Below, one piece after another: positions 9,601-16,765 of a DNA stretch of 64,000 nt (positions are counted from its first letter, which is position 1; each line of letters starts with the position of its first letter). The notes beneath the pieces were generated by a model. It was given only the letters and a program-made list of their open reading frames with translations, was not told the DNA's origin and made no database searches. The DNA is taken from contig JAIYAN010000016.1 of NCBI GenBank assembly GCA_027489035.1, forward strand, positions 1 to 64,000, written 5' to 3'. The translations under genes were made by a program, and so were the position numbers. This DNA comes from Chitinophagaceae bacterium. Its GTDB lineage: Bacteria > Bacteroidota > Bacteroidia > Chitinophagales > Chitinophagaceae.

Positions 9601-11757
9601 ACCTTAAACCCGGGCACAACACTCAAAATAGATAGTAATGCAACATTATTTGTTTATGGTAATTTCATTAATAATGGATCTTTAACCAATAATGGAAGCA
9701 TAAGTCTTACCGGAACAACTACACAAACTTTTCCTGGACAAGGTACCATTGTTCGTATGAATACACTACAGATTAACAATTCTGCGGGTGTAAGTCTAGA
9801 TAACTCAATCAACATCAATTTGGAGTTAAAACCCACTAATGGAATTTTAGCACTTGGAAATTTTGATATTACCCTAAAATCAGATGCCAATGCTACTGCT
9901 TCAGTATCTGCAATTGGATCTAATGCAGGATTCACTTACGGAAATGGCAGATTTGTTGTTGAGAGATATATTCCTACCGGAAGTGGAATTGGCCAACATG
10001 GAAAATCATGGCAGTTTATCACAGCGCCAGTTCGTGGCACACAAACTGTAAAACAATCATGGCAGGAGAACGCTACTTTGCCAAACCAAAATCCAAATCC
10101 TGGTTATGGTATACAAATTACAAGTGAATTACCAGATGCGCTTACCCTTGGTTTTGATGTCAGATCTACTACATCTTCTATGAAAATTTATGATTCCGCA
10201 ACAAATGTTTTCACAGGCATACCAAGCACCAATAATTACCCAATACAAAATAAAAAGGGATTCATGGTTTTTATTAGAGGCAACAGAAACGTTACCACTA
10301 TATCGCAATTACCTGAGCCTACAACTTTGCGTTCAAGAGGAACGATTCATGCACTTGGCGCTGATGCACCTGATGGTATTCGCATTGCTGCAGGAGGTTA
10401 TCAGTCTATTGGTAATCCTTATCCTTCTGCCATAGATTTTACAAACACAACCGGTGTGGTTTTCGACAGAGGCAATTCAATCGATAATGCTTATTATGTT
10501 TGGGATCCTAGATTAACGGGTACATATGGTAATGGAGGTTATCAAACAATTAGTGCAGTAAATAACTGGATACCTGTTCCCGGAGGTACAAGTAATTATC
10601 CAACTTCAGTTGTCGCTCCGAAAATTCAATCGGGTCAAGCTTTCTTCATGCATGCCACTGGTTCTGGCGGTTTGGTGAGTTTTAATGAAAATGCAAAAAC
10701 GAGTGGAAGTGTATTGGTTAATAGGGAAAATAATTCATCATCAATAGACAGCACCGAAAAACAATTATTCGAATCTGGATTATTTGTTTTGTTAAACGGA
10801 GAATATAAAATGGCAGATGGGAATTTCTTAGTAACAAGTTCAGCTTATTCAAATGATTACAATGCAGATGATGCACTTAAATTATCGAACTCTGCAGAAA
10901 ATTTCTCTCTAACCAGAGCCGGCAAATCATTTGCAATCGAGGCACGTCAGCCCATTCAATTGACTGATACTATATTCTACTCTACAAAGGGATTGAGAAC
11001 AGGTAACTACAGGTTTAAATTCAAGCCTTATCAAATGGAGTCAAATGGGCTAGTTCCGTACATTATTGATCTGCACTTACAAACAAGAACCATGCTTTCG
11101 TTTGCAGATACTACACATTATGATTTCAGTGTTTTGAGCAATACTACTTCAGCTTCATCTAATCGATTCATGATTGTAATGGAACCATCAATAGTTTTGC
11201 CGCTTCAATTTACAAAAATAAAAGCCCTTAGAAAAAATGATCAAAAGGTCATGGTTGAGTGGAATACTGAAAATGAATCAGCATTGCATCATTTTGAAGT
11301 ACAGCGTAGCCATGATGCGCGTATATTTGAATCAGTTTCAAATTCAGTTCAGCCTTTCAACAATGCATCATCTAATACCTATCATTTTGAAGACAACAAT
11401 GCTAAAAACACCAATTTATACTATCGAATAAAAGCAGTTGATTTAGATGGTTCATCAACATTTAGTAATATAGTTAAATTGGGCTTCAACGCAGTAAAAC
11501 CAGAAATTTTAATTTATCCTAATCCGGTCGTTAATCACAAAGTTTGTTTGACTTTCAAGGGGCATACCGTTGGTGAATATCAATTGAACTTGTATTCAAC
11601 TTCAGGCCAACTGATCAAGTCGGAGTTGGTTTCATTGACTTCTGAGAATCAAGTTTTGACGATGAAGCTGCCAAATAATCTGTCAGCTGGAACCTATATA
11701 TTGAAATGTAATTTGGCTGGCGAAACAATCGATACAATTGAGTTTCAGGTAAATTAA
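658..11757 (+). CDS. Giant secreted modular adhesin with T9SS type A sorting domain (3699 aa)
   Basis: The start is TTG at 658: it is the only start that keeps the signal peptide (hydrophobic LLLICLLCF, then Ser/Asn-rich residues ending near NGQ), an in-frame stop lies just upstream, and the first in-frame ATG falls about 60 codons inside. Order of parts: an N-terminal domain (about 34-250); an Ig-like domain; four tandem 87-90-residue Ig-like repeats (about 342-695) with a TRC-I-N-TxITNITY start and VTISGTPT core; further Ig-like repeats interspersed with four copies of a ~180-residue module (starting near 863, 1460, 2059, 2496) carrying NANN, GRDHT-like, PNTxYYFSAW and GLDDISIG motifs; a repeat-poor beta-rich region from about 2940; an FnIII-like domain (about 3520-3610); and a YPNP-type sorting domain (last ~80 residues). 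It is probably an outer-surface adhesin, possibly carbohydrate-binding; no catalytic motif was seen. A terminator-like inverted repeat follows. Confidence 0.85.
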   Translation: MKHLSKKHLNRTFKLLLICLLCFSSNLLLNGQSFFRSQASSATLSGTNITVNKPTGTTIGDLMIANIATNGNNIIATSSGWTLLKSGSLGNSTTFATVLYKIVNSTDISTLSYTFSLGTGASNGSVGILTFSAVDTIKPIDTVSLTLNSGNSRFVTANGISTNTPKTALLMLGQTAGTATSANFWNNSFWRATSPSTLTEILDQNGTTTSVGAAWAPKNTIGATGNGTDSISLSSRWGAVLVAIRSCIPQIRTQPVSNTSICINATPTPLSVAAVGMGNISYQWFSNSVASYSGGSAIVNATNSNYSPSTSTAGLFYYYVVASGSCGTDTSSISTFNVNPNNTITLSSAAGTNAQTRCINTAITNITYSITGATGATVTGLPSGVTSSFAGNVVTISGTPTAIGTFNYTVTLTGGCGTVNGSITVSALNTITLSSGAGTNAQTRCINTAITNITYSSTGATGATVNNLPAGVTSSFAGNVVTISGTPTASGTFNYTVTLTGGCGNVTASGSIVVTVNNTITLSSAAGTNAQTRCINTPITNITYNATGATGATFSGLPTGVNGVRSNSNVITISGTPTVSGTFNYTVTLTGGCGAITATGSITVSTLNTIALSSAAGTNTQTRCVNQAITNITYNTTGATGATFSGLPTGVTRVWAANTVTISGTPTVTGTFNYTVTLIGGCGNITATGTIIVNSNNSITTQPPASINLCLGGTLSIPVTVSGTNTFQWKKNGINITSANSNTYTKSNVSIADTGTYTVDITNGCGTISSQNCVVRIISGVSVSIIADYCASPNRIKLTAVTIPNNTGSTNAYTYLWSNGGVRDTTFVNIAGNYSVTVTPTAATTTSTGCSGSAVATLSVSQELVYNGNFNLGNVGFFCPPLFGASYRYFVDSPNYQRELSASGRYGVGANANNYNAAYYGKDHTTRTGNFMIVRGYSFIKPMVWADTVPVTPNTTYYFSGWAMGIDSTTLTNRPILRFAVNGVLIGNPLILPPHGLSPTAPDNWLRFYNTWNSGSATSAVFSIYDSTATFRGNAFGLDDISIGTLSPFISLTSSAATDTQTVCINTPILPVTMAIGSGGAPVVTGLPDGVNYTYNGYQLTISGSPTLAGTFNYSVATSGCAVKTFYGQITAQSQNLTLTSPPNTNNQAICIGNPITRISYNIIGNTTVPNVTGLPNGVTYSFISGALSISGTPAQAGNYTYTITTTGGNCSGGASVTGNINVVALPIINITIDSCLMPGRLVLKALPQPSGAHTFLWNNGATTDTISVNTSGTYSVSVINATGCRSSKTQTVSIGLVQTSSPATSNQNACLNTSITPIVYSGGGNLISFNASGLPTGVSANFSAGTITISGSPTQLGTYNYTLNFTGSLCGNDLPISYTRTGTIIVNTNPTVTVAADFCAVNNRIRLTATPTPSGTYTYLWSSGSTRDTALVNTAGNFTVTATNSAGCSATASYLVNTEISVNGNFSSGNTGFVSVATGNLPAYTFVPDSANFQGEFSIPGLYGVDTNANNYNRNYYGRDHTSRTGKFMIIRSYPTTPQGSQEPILWQQTLTVQPNTTYYFSAWAMGLDSSGNYASLKFLVNGNQIGNNLNLTAHGQSLTAPDNWSRFYNTWNSNNNTTATFSIQNEPSATNFFAGNAIGLDDISIGRITPYITLTSNPVTDTQFVCINTPIQPTTFSYGSGGVPTVTGLPAGVTMTITNNTLTISGTPTVAGTFNYTIATTGCSVARFFGQIKVQSTNLLLTSAATTSNQAICFNSPITNIVYSAVSSVTGVNVSGLPAGVVFNFNAGILTISGTPTVSGIFNYTITVTGGGCSATNTYTGTININVRPTVNVTIDYCTLPGRALLRAIPSPAGTHTFIWSTGRNTDTCSVATSGTYSVTVTNSVGCQTVVSTIVTVGMALTSATNTNNQNVCLGDTMRRISYIAAANISNVNITGLPPGVNFVFAANTVNISGTPTTAGTYNYTITPTVSCGSALPTTGVIRVIAKPTVSVKASYCAIPGRIKLTATATPTGTYTYLWSNGTTRDTTSVNSAGIYSVTVTNTSGCSSTGSIRAGFELAVNGDFTAGNTGFNTPFFVNQQYQYVADVPGIQTELQTPGFYGIDTNANNLNASYQGRDHTSGNGKFMIVNSFPFIQVPAWEKTINVTPNTLYYFSAWAQGLDNLNNNPILKFTINGNQLGTNLALVNHGQSPTDPDNWTRFYRTWNSGTATTASFAITNVQTFSLGNSFGLDDISIGALGPFISLVSPASTDTQTVCLNLPIAPVNLAIGLDSLPPVVTGLPPGVTHSFDGYNLTISGAPTTLGTFNYSVSISGCAPKTFNGQIISQGQTLVLTSAPSSNAQTVCTGNAINNIVYNAGGNISPSAVTITGLPTGITYSVASGIVTISGTSTQIGTFNYTLSVTGGICSSTTTTTTATGTITLTALPILNIISDYCTLPGRVKLKAVPNPAGNYTYYWNNGALTDTITVDLVGNYTVTATNNTGCRVSKTISVSTELVTNWNFDQGNTGFVTSPTGTQRYIYVPDSANYQRELYPSGRYGIGTNANNYSDLYWGRDHTTGNGNFMIVHGYAFATPILWQDTVQVTPNTDYYFSAWGMSLNGIGFNGRLRFNINSTQVGNTLNLPNRGNTETSPDNWTRFYTVWNSGTSTSAILSITNTQISPIGNSFGIDDISFASMAPFINLVSSPSTDTQTVCINTNIIPVSLNVGSGGNVVVTGLPNGVTYTFDGFNLLITGAPTAFGTFNYTISLSSTCTSRTFNGQIICRGQAMSLTSPISTANQTICLRSSIVNIVLQTSGNITNVNVTGLPAGVTGVFNQGVFTISGTPTQTGVFNYTVSSVGPFCNPSTYNGRITINASPIAAINANPSTTISCSSPSIVLTASGGTQYTWGSGLGATSAITVTTSGTYSVLVGNSFGCFDSTSIIISGSIPANVSSWLGINTNWNDPVNWCGGIPNAPRNVVLNAGLTNYPVISSTANCATITLNPGTTLKIDSNATLFVYGNFINNGSLTNNGSISLTGTTTQTFPGQGTIVRMNTLQINNSAGVSLDNSININLELKPTNGILALGNFDITLKSDANATASVSAIGSNAGFTYGNGRFVVERYIPTGSGIGQHGKSWQFITAPVRGTQTVKQSWQENATLPNQNPNPGYGIQITSELPDALTLGFDVRSTTSSMKIYDSATNVFTGIPSTNNYPIQNKKGFMVFIRGNRNVTTISQLPEPTTLRSRGTIHALGADAPDGIRIAAGGYQSIGNPYPSAIDFTNTTGVVFDRGNSIDNAYYVWDPRLTGTYGNGGYQTISAVNNWIPVPGGTSNYPTSVVAPKIQSGQAFFMHATGSGGLVSFNENAKTSGSVLVNRENNSSSIDSTEKQLFESGLFVLLNGEYKMADGNFLVTSSAYSNDYNADDALKLSNSAENFSLTRAGKSFAIEARQPIQLTDTIFYSTKGLRTGNYRFKFKPYQMESNGLVPYIIDLHLQTRTMLSFADTTHYDFSVLSNTTSASSNRFMIVMEPSIVLPLQFTKIKALRKNDQKVMVEWNTENESALHHFEVQRSHDARIFESVSNSVQPFNNASSNTYHFEDNNAKNTNLYYRIKAVDLDGSSTFSNIVKLGFNAVKPEILIYPNPVVNHKVCLTFKGHTVGEYQLNLYSTSGQLIKSELVSLTSENQVLTMKLPNNLSAGTYILKCNLAGETIDTIEFQVN
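1681..2742 (+). repeat. Four tandem Ig-like coding repeats, highly alike at DNA level
   Basis: Units begin near 1681, 1942, 2209 and 2479 and are 261-270 bp long. Units 1 and 2 are almost identical in stretches such as ACGAGATGTATCAATAC and in the block encoding TISGTPT, including synonymous sites. Similarity at silent positions points to recent duplication or gene conversion rather than protein-level selection alone. Confidence 0.75.
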
Positions 11758-11839
11758 TGAAACATTTAAAGTTTGTGGTGAATTGTTATTGAGATTTTTT
11801 AAAGGATAAGTTTTTAATAATCGAATTATATCAGGCACT

Positions 11840-11890
11840 AAAAGTCAGAACGAGAATGAAAGCGAGAGCGATCAAGAAGTTCTGACTTTT
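11840..11890. terminator. Inverted repeat / probable terminator after the giant adhesin
   Basis: AAAAGTCAGAAC at 11840-11851 pairs perfectly with GTTCTGACTTTT at 11879-11890, followed by another T. The loop is 27 nt, long for an intrinsic terminator. Part of the left arm (TCAGAACGAGAA, 11845-11856) is also perfectly complementary to TTCTCGTTCTGA at 11910-11921, so two exclusive hairpins compete. It lies 83 bp past the stop of the 3699-residue gene and matches the element at 328-411. Confidence 0.5.
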
Positions 11891-11990
11891 TACTTCATTC
11901 ACATTCTGTTTCTCGTTCTGATTATTGGGTTCTGAATTTTTTCTTCATTCTCATTCTGTTTCTCATTCTGATTAATGGGTTCTGATTTTT
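11891..11990. repeat. 50-bp tandem duplication (2 copies)
   Basis: 11891-11940 and 11941-11990 match at 45 of 50 positions. Each unit contains CTTCATTC, CATTCTGTTTCTC and TCTGATTA and ends in a T-rich tract. A further partial unit (CTTTACTTT) runs toward the end of the minus-strand gene at 12026. The upstream copy of the family (381-411) carries one unit only. Confidence 0.7.
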
Positions 11991-12025
11991 TCTTTACTTT
12001 AAAAAATCAAATCATTTTCTACCTT

Positions 12026-15000
12026 TTAATTCTTCCTTAACATCGAAGGATTGTACTTCACCTTCTCCACACAATCCTCACCAACACTGATTTCCAATTC
12101 TACTTCTTTGTTTTCATTAATATTATCATTCAAATAATCTGTTTTGTTTGCTTCATAACTGCATTGAAATAAAATATAAACTTGTTCTGCAATCTTTGAC
12201 AGATCTATTGCATTGCTTAAAAGCTTGTTACTGCTGACAATGATAATATTTGAATTTTCAGGAATAAATTGATTCGATTCAACGGGGATTAATTTTCCGC
12301 CTGCAGTGATTTTACGGTTCGCATTTTTTACGTATGCTACATTGTCGCAGAACCCTTGCCATTTCTCTCCAGTAGGCCATTTTATCTTGATGTCTTTTGC
12401 AAATATTTTTTTGTTTCCAGTTTTTAAAAACAGTATTTCTTCATCCGATTCTTTTTCTGAAAAGGCATCTGCCAATATGCTGATTATTTCTACACAGGAA
12501 GTGTTTTTATCGGTTACTTCAACAGCCCTTCTGTTTGTGGCACAACCATTGTTGTCTGTTACCGAAACTTCATAATTCCCCTCGCATAAATTATTAATGG
12601 AGGTATCGCCGGTTCCGCTCCAGCTTATATTTACAGGTGGATTGATAGCAACTAAATTATAAAAGTATGGTGCAGTTCCTCCCGTTACATTTATTTGAAT
12701 GGAACCATCGCATTCATTTTGGCAAGTTGGATTTTGTCCGCTGACAATTAATTGTGGTAAATCACTGATTTTGATGTTGAATGGAATACTGTCGCTAATA
12801 CAATTACTTGCATTTCTAACTACTATTAATCCTGTGTAAGTTCCAGGTGCAGTGTTTGCTGGAATAGATAAACTTATGGGTGATGAAATGAGTGTATCTG
12901 AAATGATGTTTTGCAAATTGTTTGAAGGACTGCTATTCCAGGTTATGCTATAATAAATCGGAGCGCCACTTGTAGAATCGTAATTCAAAAAAGCAGTTTG
13001 TGTATTTGTACTGTAGCAGATCGTTTGTGTATTGAGATTGAAAATATTGGGTGCTATGTTTAGATTTACAATTACTGTTGTATCATCATAACAACCTTCC
13101 AATGTAGTGATGTTTAGATTTACTGAATATGAACCAGAATTTGAAAACAAATGTGCTGGATTTTGAAGTATGGTGTTGTTGTTAATTCCTGAAGATGGAT
13201 CTCCAAAAGTCCAATTCCATTGGTCCAAAATAAGTCCATTAGCACTTGATTGATCTAAAAATGTAATTGAACTTTGAGAACAATTGGCTGTTGTAAAACT
13301 AAATGCAGCTCTTGGTTTTTCTATCACATCTACAACATAAGCGTAGTTTTTTTTTGTATCACATGCTTCAGGAATTGGAAGTGTAGCAATCACTTCAAAA
13401 TTAAATTGTCCAATTTGACTATATAAAAATGTGTTGGGATTTCTAAACACATAATAAATCTGACTGTTTACATAAAAACTATCAAAAGGAACGGGGTTTG
13501 TTTGAATGAAATTTTGATTCGGAGTTAGATTTGGATTGCTGAAAAATTGCCATTCTAGTTGTGTTGGAATGTAGGCTAATGTTGCGTTTAAATAGAACTC
13601 ATTGTTTCTGCAGGCTACAGGAGAGGGGCCTGTACCATATTGATTTTGTATTAAATAATCTGGCAATTGAGTTTTCAAATTCGTACCTGCATTGTATCCA
13701 TAACTCTCATCTTGAGCAACACCATAAGCTGTAGCATTACACCCAGTAGGCGCAGTGATGTTATGAAACGTTTCTGTTAGTCCAGTAAACTGGGCATAGT
13801 AAATACTAGGGTCAAATGGTACTGGTAAGAAAGAAGCGCCTCTTAATACACCATCTAATTTAAACGAAGCTACACCTGCAGCTGGAATGGCTACATTCAA
13901 ATAATGAGCGCGATTGTTTGCTACACCTAATGGTGATGATACAAATGTTATGGTATCTATCGATTGTTGTAATGAACTTAGATATATCATTTCAGGGTCG
14001 CCTATAGAGCCATTGGTGCACTGCGATTTGGTGGTCATGTATTGTGCTACTAAAATTGGATTATTGCCTTCTATCACATCCACGGTTGCTGTACTGTTAT
14101 AGTATTCGTAATAATTATTAACCAAGCCAGTTAAAGTGACTCCATTTCTTTTAACAACTGTTGCAGGATCTGAAACAAGAATTCTGTAAAAATTATTTTT
14201 TAAAGGAACTGTAGGAATAGCAATGTATTTATTTCCCCAAGCTTGACGTGGAATCATTTGTTGAAATAAATTATCACCAGAACCGCCACCACCATTACTA
14301 CAATCAATTGTAATTTTTGTACTACCACAAAACATCGCAAAAGGTTTACAGATGCCATTTACAGCAATTGATTTTACTAATGTTCCACTCAGGTCCATAG
14401 CGGTAAATGGTGCACTGGTAGATATTGAACTTCCCATTAGATTTAATACTTGTCCTCTGTTTAAAACCTGCGTAAATACTGATCCTGCGGGATGGGTGTT
14501 GGTTGCTACTCCTGTAGGTAATGTAATTTCAAGCGTTGTATTATCTTCGGTGGCAACAATGAACAGATAAGATTTTGCACCATCAAAATTGGTTCGTTGA
14601 AGATAATTTAATGAACGATATTCTTTTCCAAAAGTTGGCACGGGAAACAATACGGTTGCTGCATATAATTTTTCAGAAACATTATGACAATAGGCAACAA
14701 TAGGCGTGTCACTGGTGATTAAAATCCCTCTATTAAAAACGCCTTCTGTTGGTAATCTTGCATCATTACCACCTGCTTTTGGAATTTGACCAGGTGCTGT
14801 TGTGAAAGCGCTATTAGCCGGTACCGTTACATTGAATGCATATCCAAGTAATGGAATGGAAACATTTACATTGGCAGCTACGTTATTTGAATTACTAAAT
14901 GTGAATTGCAATTCCTGTTCATTGGTGCTATACATGTATTCTGTGGAACCATATCCTGTCCAAAATTCTTTTCCTCTGTTACTTAATCCTTGTATAATTG

Positions 15001-16279
15001 GTAATGAATCTGGATTGCTTACACCTGTTCCTGTTACGATTATATATTGTGTTAATGCGCCAAGTGCAGTGCAAGAGATGCTGTCGTTGTAATTAATAAT
15101 TTGTGTTGGACAAAAGGTTATATAAATTGTTGTTGAAGGCAATGAACTCCCTGTGTATGGCAATTGGATATAAGGATAATAGGCACCTCCAATATTTGTG
15201 GAAACCCTAAAGCCAGGAGGCGCAGTTATGGTAATAATGCTGTCTGTTGTGTTTAAAAAAAATCCTGATATCGTGAAAGATAATGGGGTTGAACAACTGT
15301 TTGTGGTATCTGTACCAAATGACAAAGATGAGATATTGGTGATAAGGGTTGGTGTTGGAGGAGGCGTAGTAAAAGAGTACTCAAAGCCATAGCCAACGCC
15401 AACACTATTGATGGCATAAGCCCTTACATAATAAGTTGTGGAGGGCAATAAACCCGTCATTAAACTTGAATAATTTCCTAAACCAGAACCGTCTACTGTT
15501 GTGTTATTTGAAACAGTTGGATTGGGCGTTGTGCTCCAGCAAATACCACTTGAAGTAACAGCTGCTCCTCCATCTTGCGTTACATTGCCACCACTGTTTG
15601 CTGTAAAGCAAGTTATAGAAGTTGGTACTGTTGTAATTACAGTTGGCGGTCCTGTTATACATGTGTTGGTACTGCCATTCATACTCACATTTCCGATTGC
15701 AACTCTTCTTCCTGAGTTGGGCGGAGTTCCAGTTGATGGGGCATAGATATACATTCTGATGGTATAGGTACGATTGCAACTCAATGTAATGGGTGAAAAG
15801 TTTATGGCTGTATCCAAAGAAGCACCTGAAGTATTAACGTTCACTGTATTTCCAAAGAAAGTCCAAGGGCCAGCTCCATCTACTTGATAGGCCAACCCCA
15901 ATGTGTTAAATCCACTACTATTCGATGTTTTAACTTTAAAATTAAATGAGGAAATCACCAGATTATTATTGCCAACTGGAGAAATTGGGAAGTCTATATT
16001 AAACCCGTCAGTTGGAACCGTAGGCCAAGTAACAGTTACCGTGCACGCATAGCCATCAATATTGTGTGTTCCGGGTGTTGGGAAACTGATACCTGGAATC
16101 ATGTTGCCTGCCAACACATTAGGAGCCTGAACGCCAGTTAAATTCGGCGTTTTTAATGCTGCGACATTTAATGCCCATGTGCAATTGTATTGTGCTTTAG
16201 CAGTTTTATTGCCAATAAAACAGGTGACAATAACGAAGAAAAAAAATAATAAATAGGAAAAAACATCATTAATTTTCAT
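12026..16279 (-). CDS. Large surface protein, IgGFc-binding-like with PKD and SprB-type repeat; no sorting domain (1417 aa)
   Basis: A signal peptide occupies about residues 1-30 (hydrophobic LLFFFFVIV, ending TAKAQ). Then come an N-terminal beta domain (about 31-205) closely resembling that of the 1588-residue protein at 43143 (shared DGAGPW and TYTIRMY), an FnIII-like repeat with the GGNVTQDGGA and GICWSTTPNPT pattern (about 212-305), a beta domain (about 310-415), an IgGFc-binding-like region opened by SNRGKEFWTGYGS (about 432-865), a PKD domain (about 990-1070), an SprB-type repeat ending GNYEVSVTDNNGC (about 1180-1260) and a lamin-tail-like segment ending VKYNPSML. The paralogs at 43143, 48872 and 53283 all end in a type B sorting domain; this one stops without it, so it may be truncated or exported differently. 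It is probably a cell-surface adhesion protein, transcribed away from the catabolic operon. Confidence 0.8.
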   Translation of the reverse strand: MKINDVFSYLLFFFFVIVTCFIGNKTAKAQYNCTWALNVAALKTPNLTGVQAPNVLAGNMIPGISFPTPGTHNIDGYACTVTVTWPTVPTDGFNIDFPISPVGNNNLVISSFNFKVKTSNSSGFNTLGLAYQVDGAGPWTFFGNTVNVNTSGASLDTAINFSPITLSCNRTYTIRMYIYAPSTGTPPNSGRRVAIGNVSMNGSTNTCITGPPTVITTVPTSITCFTANSGGNVTQDGGAAVTSSGICWSTTPNPTVSNNTTVDGSGLGNYSSLMTGLLPSTTYYVRAYAINSVGVGYGFEYSFTTPPPTPTLITNISSLSFGTDTTNSCSTPLSFTISGFFLNTTDSIITITAPPGFRVSTNIGGAYYPYIQLPYTGSSLPSTTIYITFCPTQIINYNDSISCTALGALTQYIIVTGTGVSNPDSLPIIQGLSNRGKEFWTGYGSTEYMYSTNEQELQFTFSNSNNVAANVNVSIPLLGYAFNVTVPANSAFTTAPGQIPKAGGNDARLPTEGVFNRGILITSDTPIVAYCHNVSEKLYAATVLFPVPTFGKEYRSLNYLQRTNFDGAKSYLFIVATEDNTTLEITLPTGVATNTHPAGSVFTQVLNRGQVLNLMGSSISTSAPFTAMDLSGTLVKSIAVNGICKPFAMFCGSTKITIDCSNGGGGSGDNLFQQMIPRQAWGNKYIAIPTVPLKNNFYRILVSDPATVVKRNGVTLTGLVNNYYEYYNSTATVDVIEGNNPILVAQYMTTKSQCTNGSIGDPEMIYLSSLQQSIDTITFVSSPLGVANNRAHYLNVAIPAAGVASFKLDGVLRGASFLPVPFDPSIYYAQFTGLTETFHNITAPTGCNATAYGVAQDESYGYNAGTNLKTQLPDYLIQNQYGTGPSPVACRNNEFYLNATLAYIPTQLEWQFFSNPNLTPNQNFIQTNPVPFDSFYVNSQIYYVFRNPNTFLYSQIGQFNFEVIATLPIPEACDTKKNYAYVVDVIEKPRAAFSFTTANCSQSSITFLDQSSANGLILDQWNWTFGDPSSGINNNTILQNPAHLFSNSGSYSVNLNITTLEGCYDDTTVIVNLNIAPNIFNLNTQTICYSTNTQTAFLNYDSTSGAPIYYSITWNSSPSNNLQNIISDTLISSPISLSIPANTAPGTYTGLIVVRNASNCISDSIPFNIKISDLPQLIVSGQNPTCQNECDGSIQINVTGGTAPYFYNLVAINPPVNISWSGTGDTSINNLCEGNYEVSVTDNNGCATNRRAVEVTDKNTSCVEIISILADAFSEKESDEEILFLKTGNKKIFAKDIKIKWPTGEKWQGFCDNVAYVKNANRKITAGGKLIPVESNQFIPENSNIIIVSSNKLLSNAIDLSKIAEQVYILFQCSYEANKTDYLNDNINENKEVELEISVGEDCVEKVKYNPSMLRKN

Positions 16280-16765
16280 ACCCTATTTTGACCTTTTCTT
16301 GAATTTATTTTTAAAATTTTAATTGTTAGATAGGGAGGATTTTATTGTTCAATTTAAAGTTAACATATTTTATTATCCTTTGTTTTACAGAATAATTTAT
16401 AAGGGTTTATTTTGCTTTGATTGGGATTTCTAAAATCAATATTCATTTGGTTTAATATTAAGCATTTTTCTGCCGTTGCATTGCTCAATAAACATATTTT
16501 TAGTTTGTTATAAAGTAATAAAATTCAATTTTGGTAAAGGTTTCATCGTTATGATATGAAAAATAAAATCAACGCTGTTTCAATGAAATGGGTTCTTTAA
16601 TATTTAAAAAATATGCAAATTGATATATTGGAGATATCATTGGTATCGATTGCGTAGATTTTAAACTAAACTTTTTTTACTATAAAATCATCAGTTTGCG
16701 GTTTGTTGAAAATCCCTTTTCGATTCGAATATAAAATTTACTTTTTAAAAGTTGTCGATGATGAT
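16280..16765. other. Intergenic region between the 1417-aa adhesin and the catabolic operon
   Basis: These 486 AT-rich base pairs lie between the start of the minus-strand adhesin (16279) and the stop of the GH43-like/GH29 gene (16766), and should hold the adhesin promoter and the operon terminator. I found neither a convincing promoter box nor a strong hairpin. The only distinct signal is the repeat at 16639-16668. No gene is visible. Confidence 0.6.
16639..16668 (-). promoter_or_regulatory. Repeated 20-bp element, left copy (LacI-like operator candidate)
   Basis: ATTGGTATCGATTGCGTAGA at 16639-16658 is identical to 36395-36414. Four bases later both share AAACTA (five bases later in the right copy). 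On the minus strand it reads ACGCAATCGATACC, with a central CG flanked by half-sites, as in LacI-family operators, though the second half-site is poorly symmetric. It lies about 360 bp upstream of the minus-strand adhesin start. It could instead be a relic of insertion of the catabolic block; see findings. Confidence 0.45.

Noticed and set aside
16280..16765. Small gene or RNA in the 486-bp spacer
   Set aside because: No open frame with a start and conserved content, and no strong stem-loop or tRNA-like fold could be found by eye.
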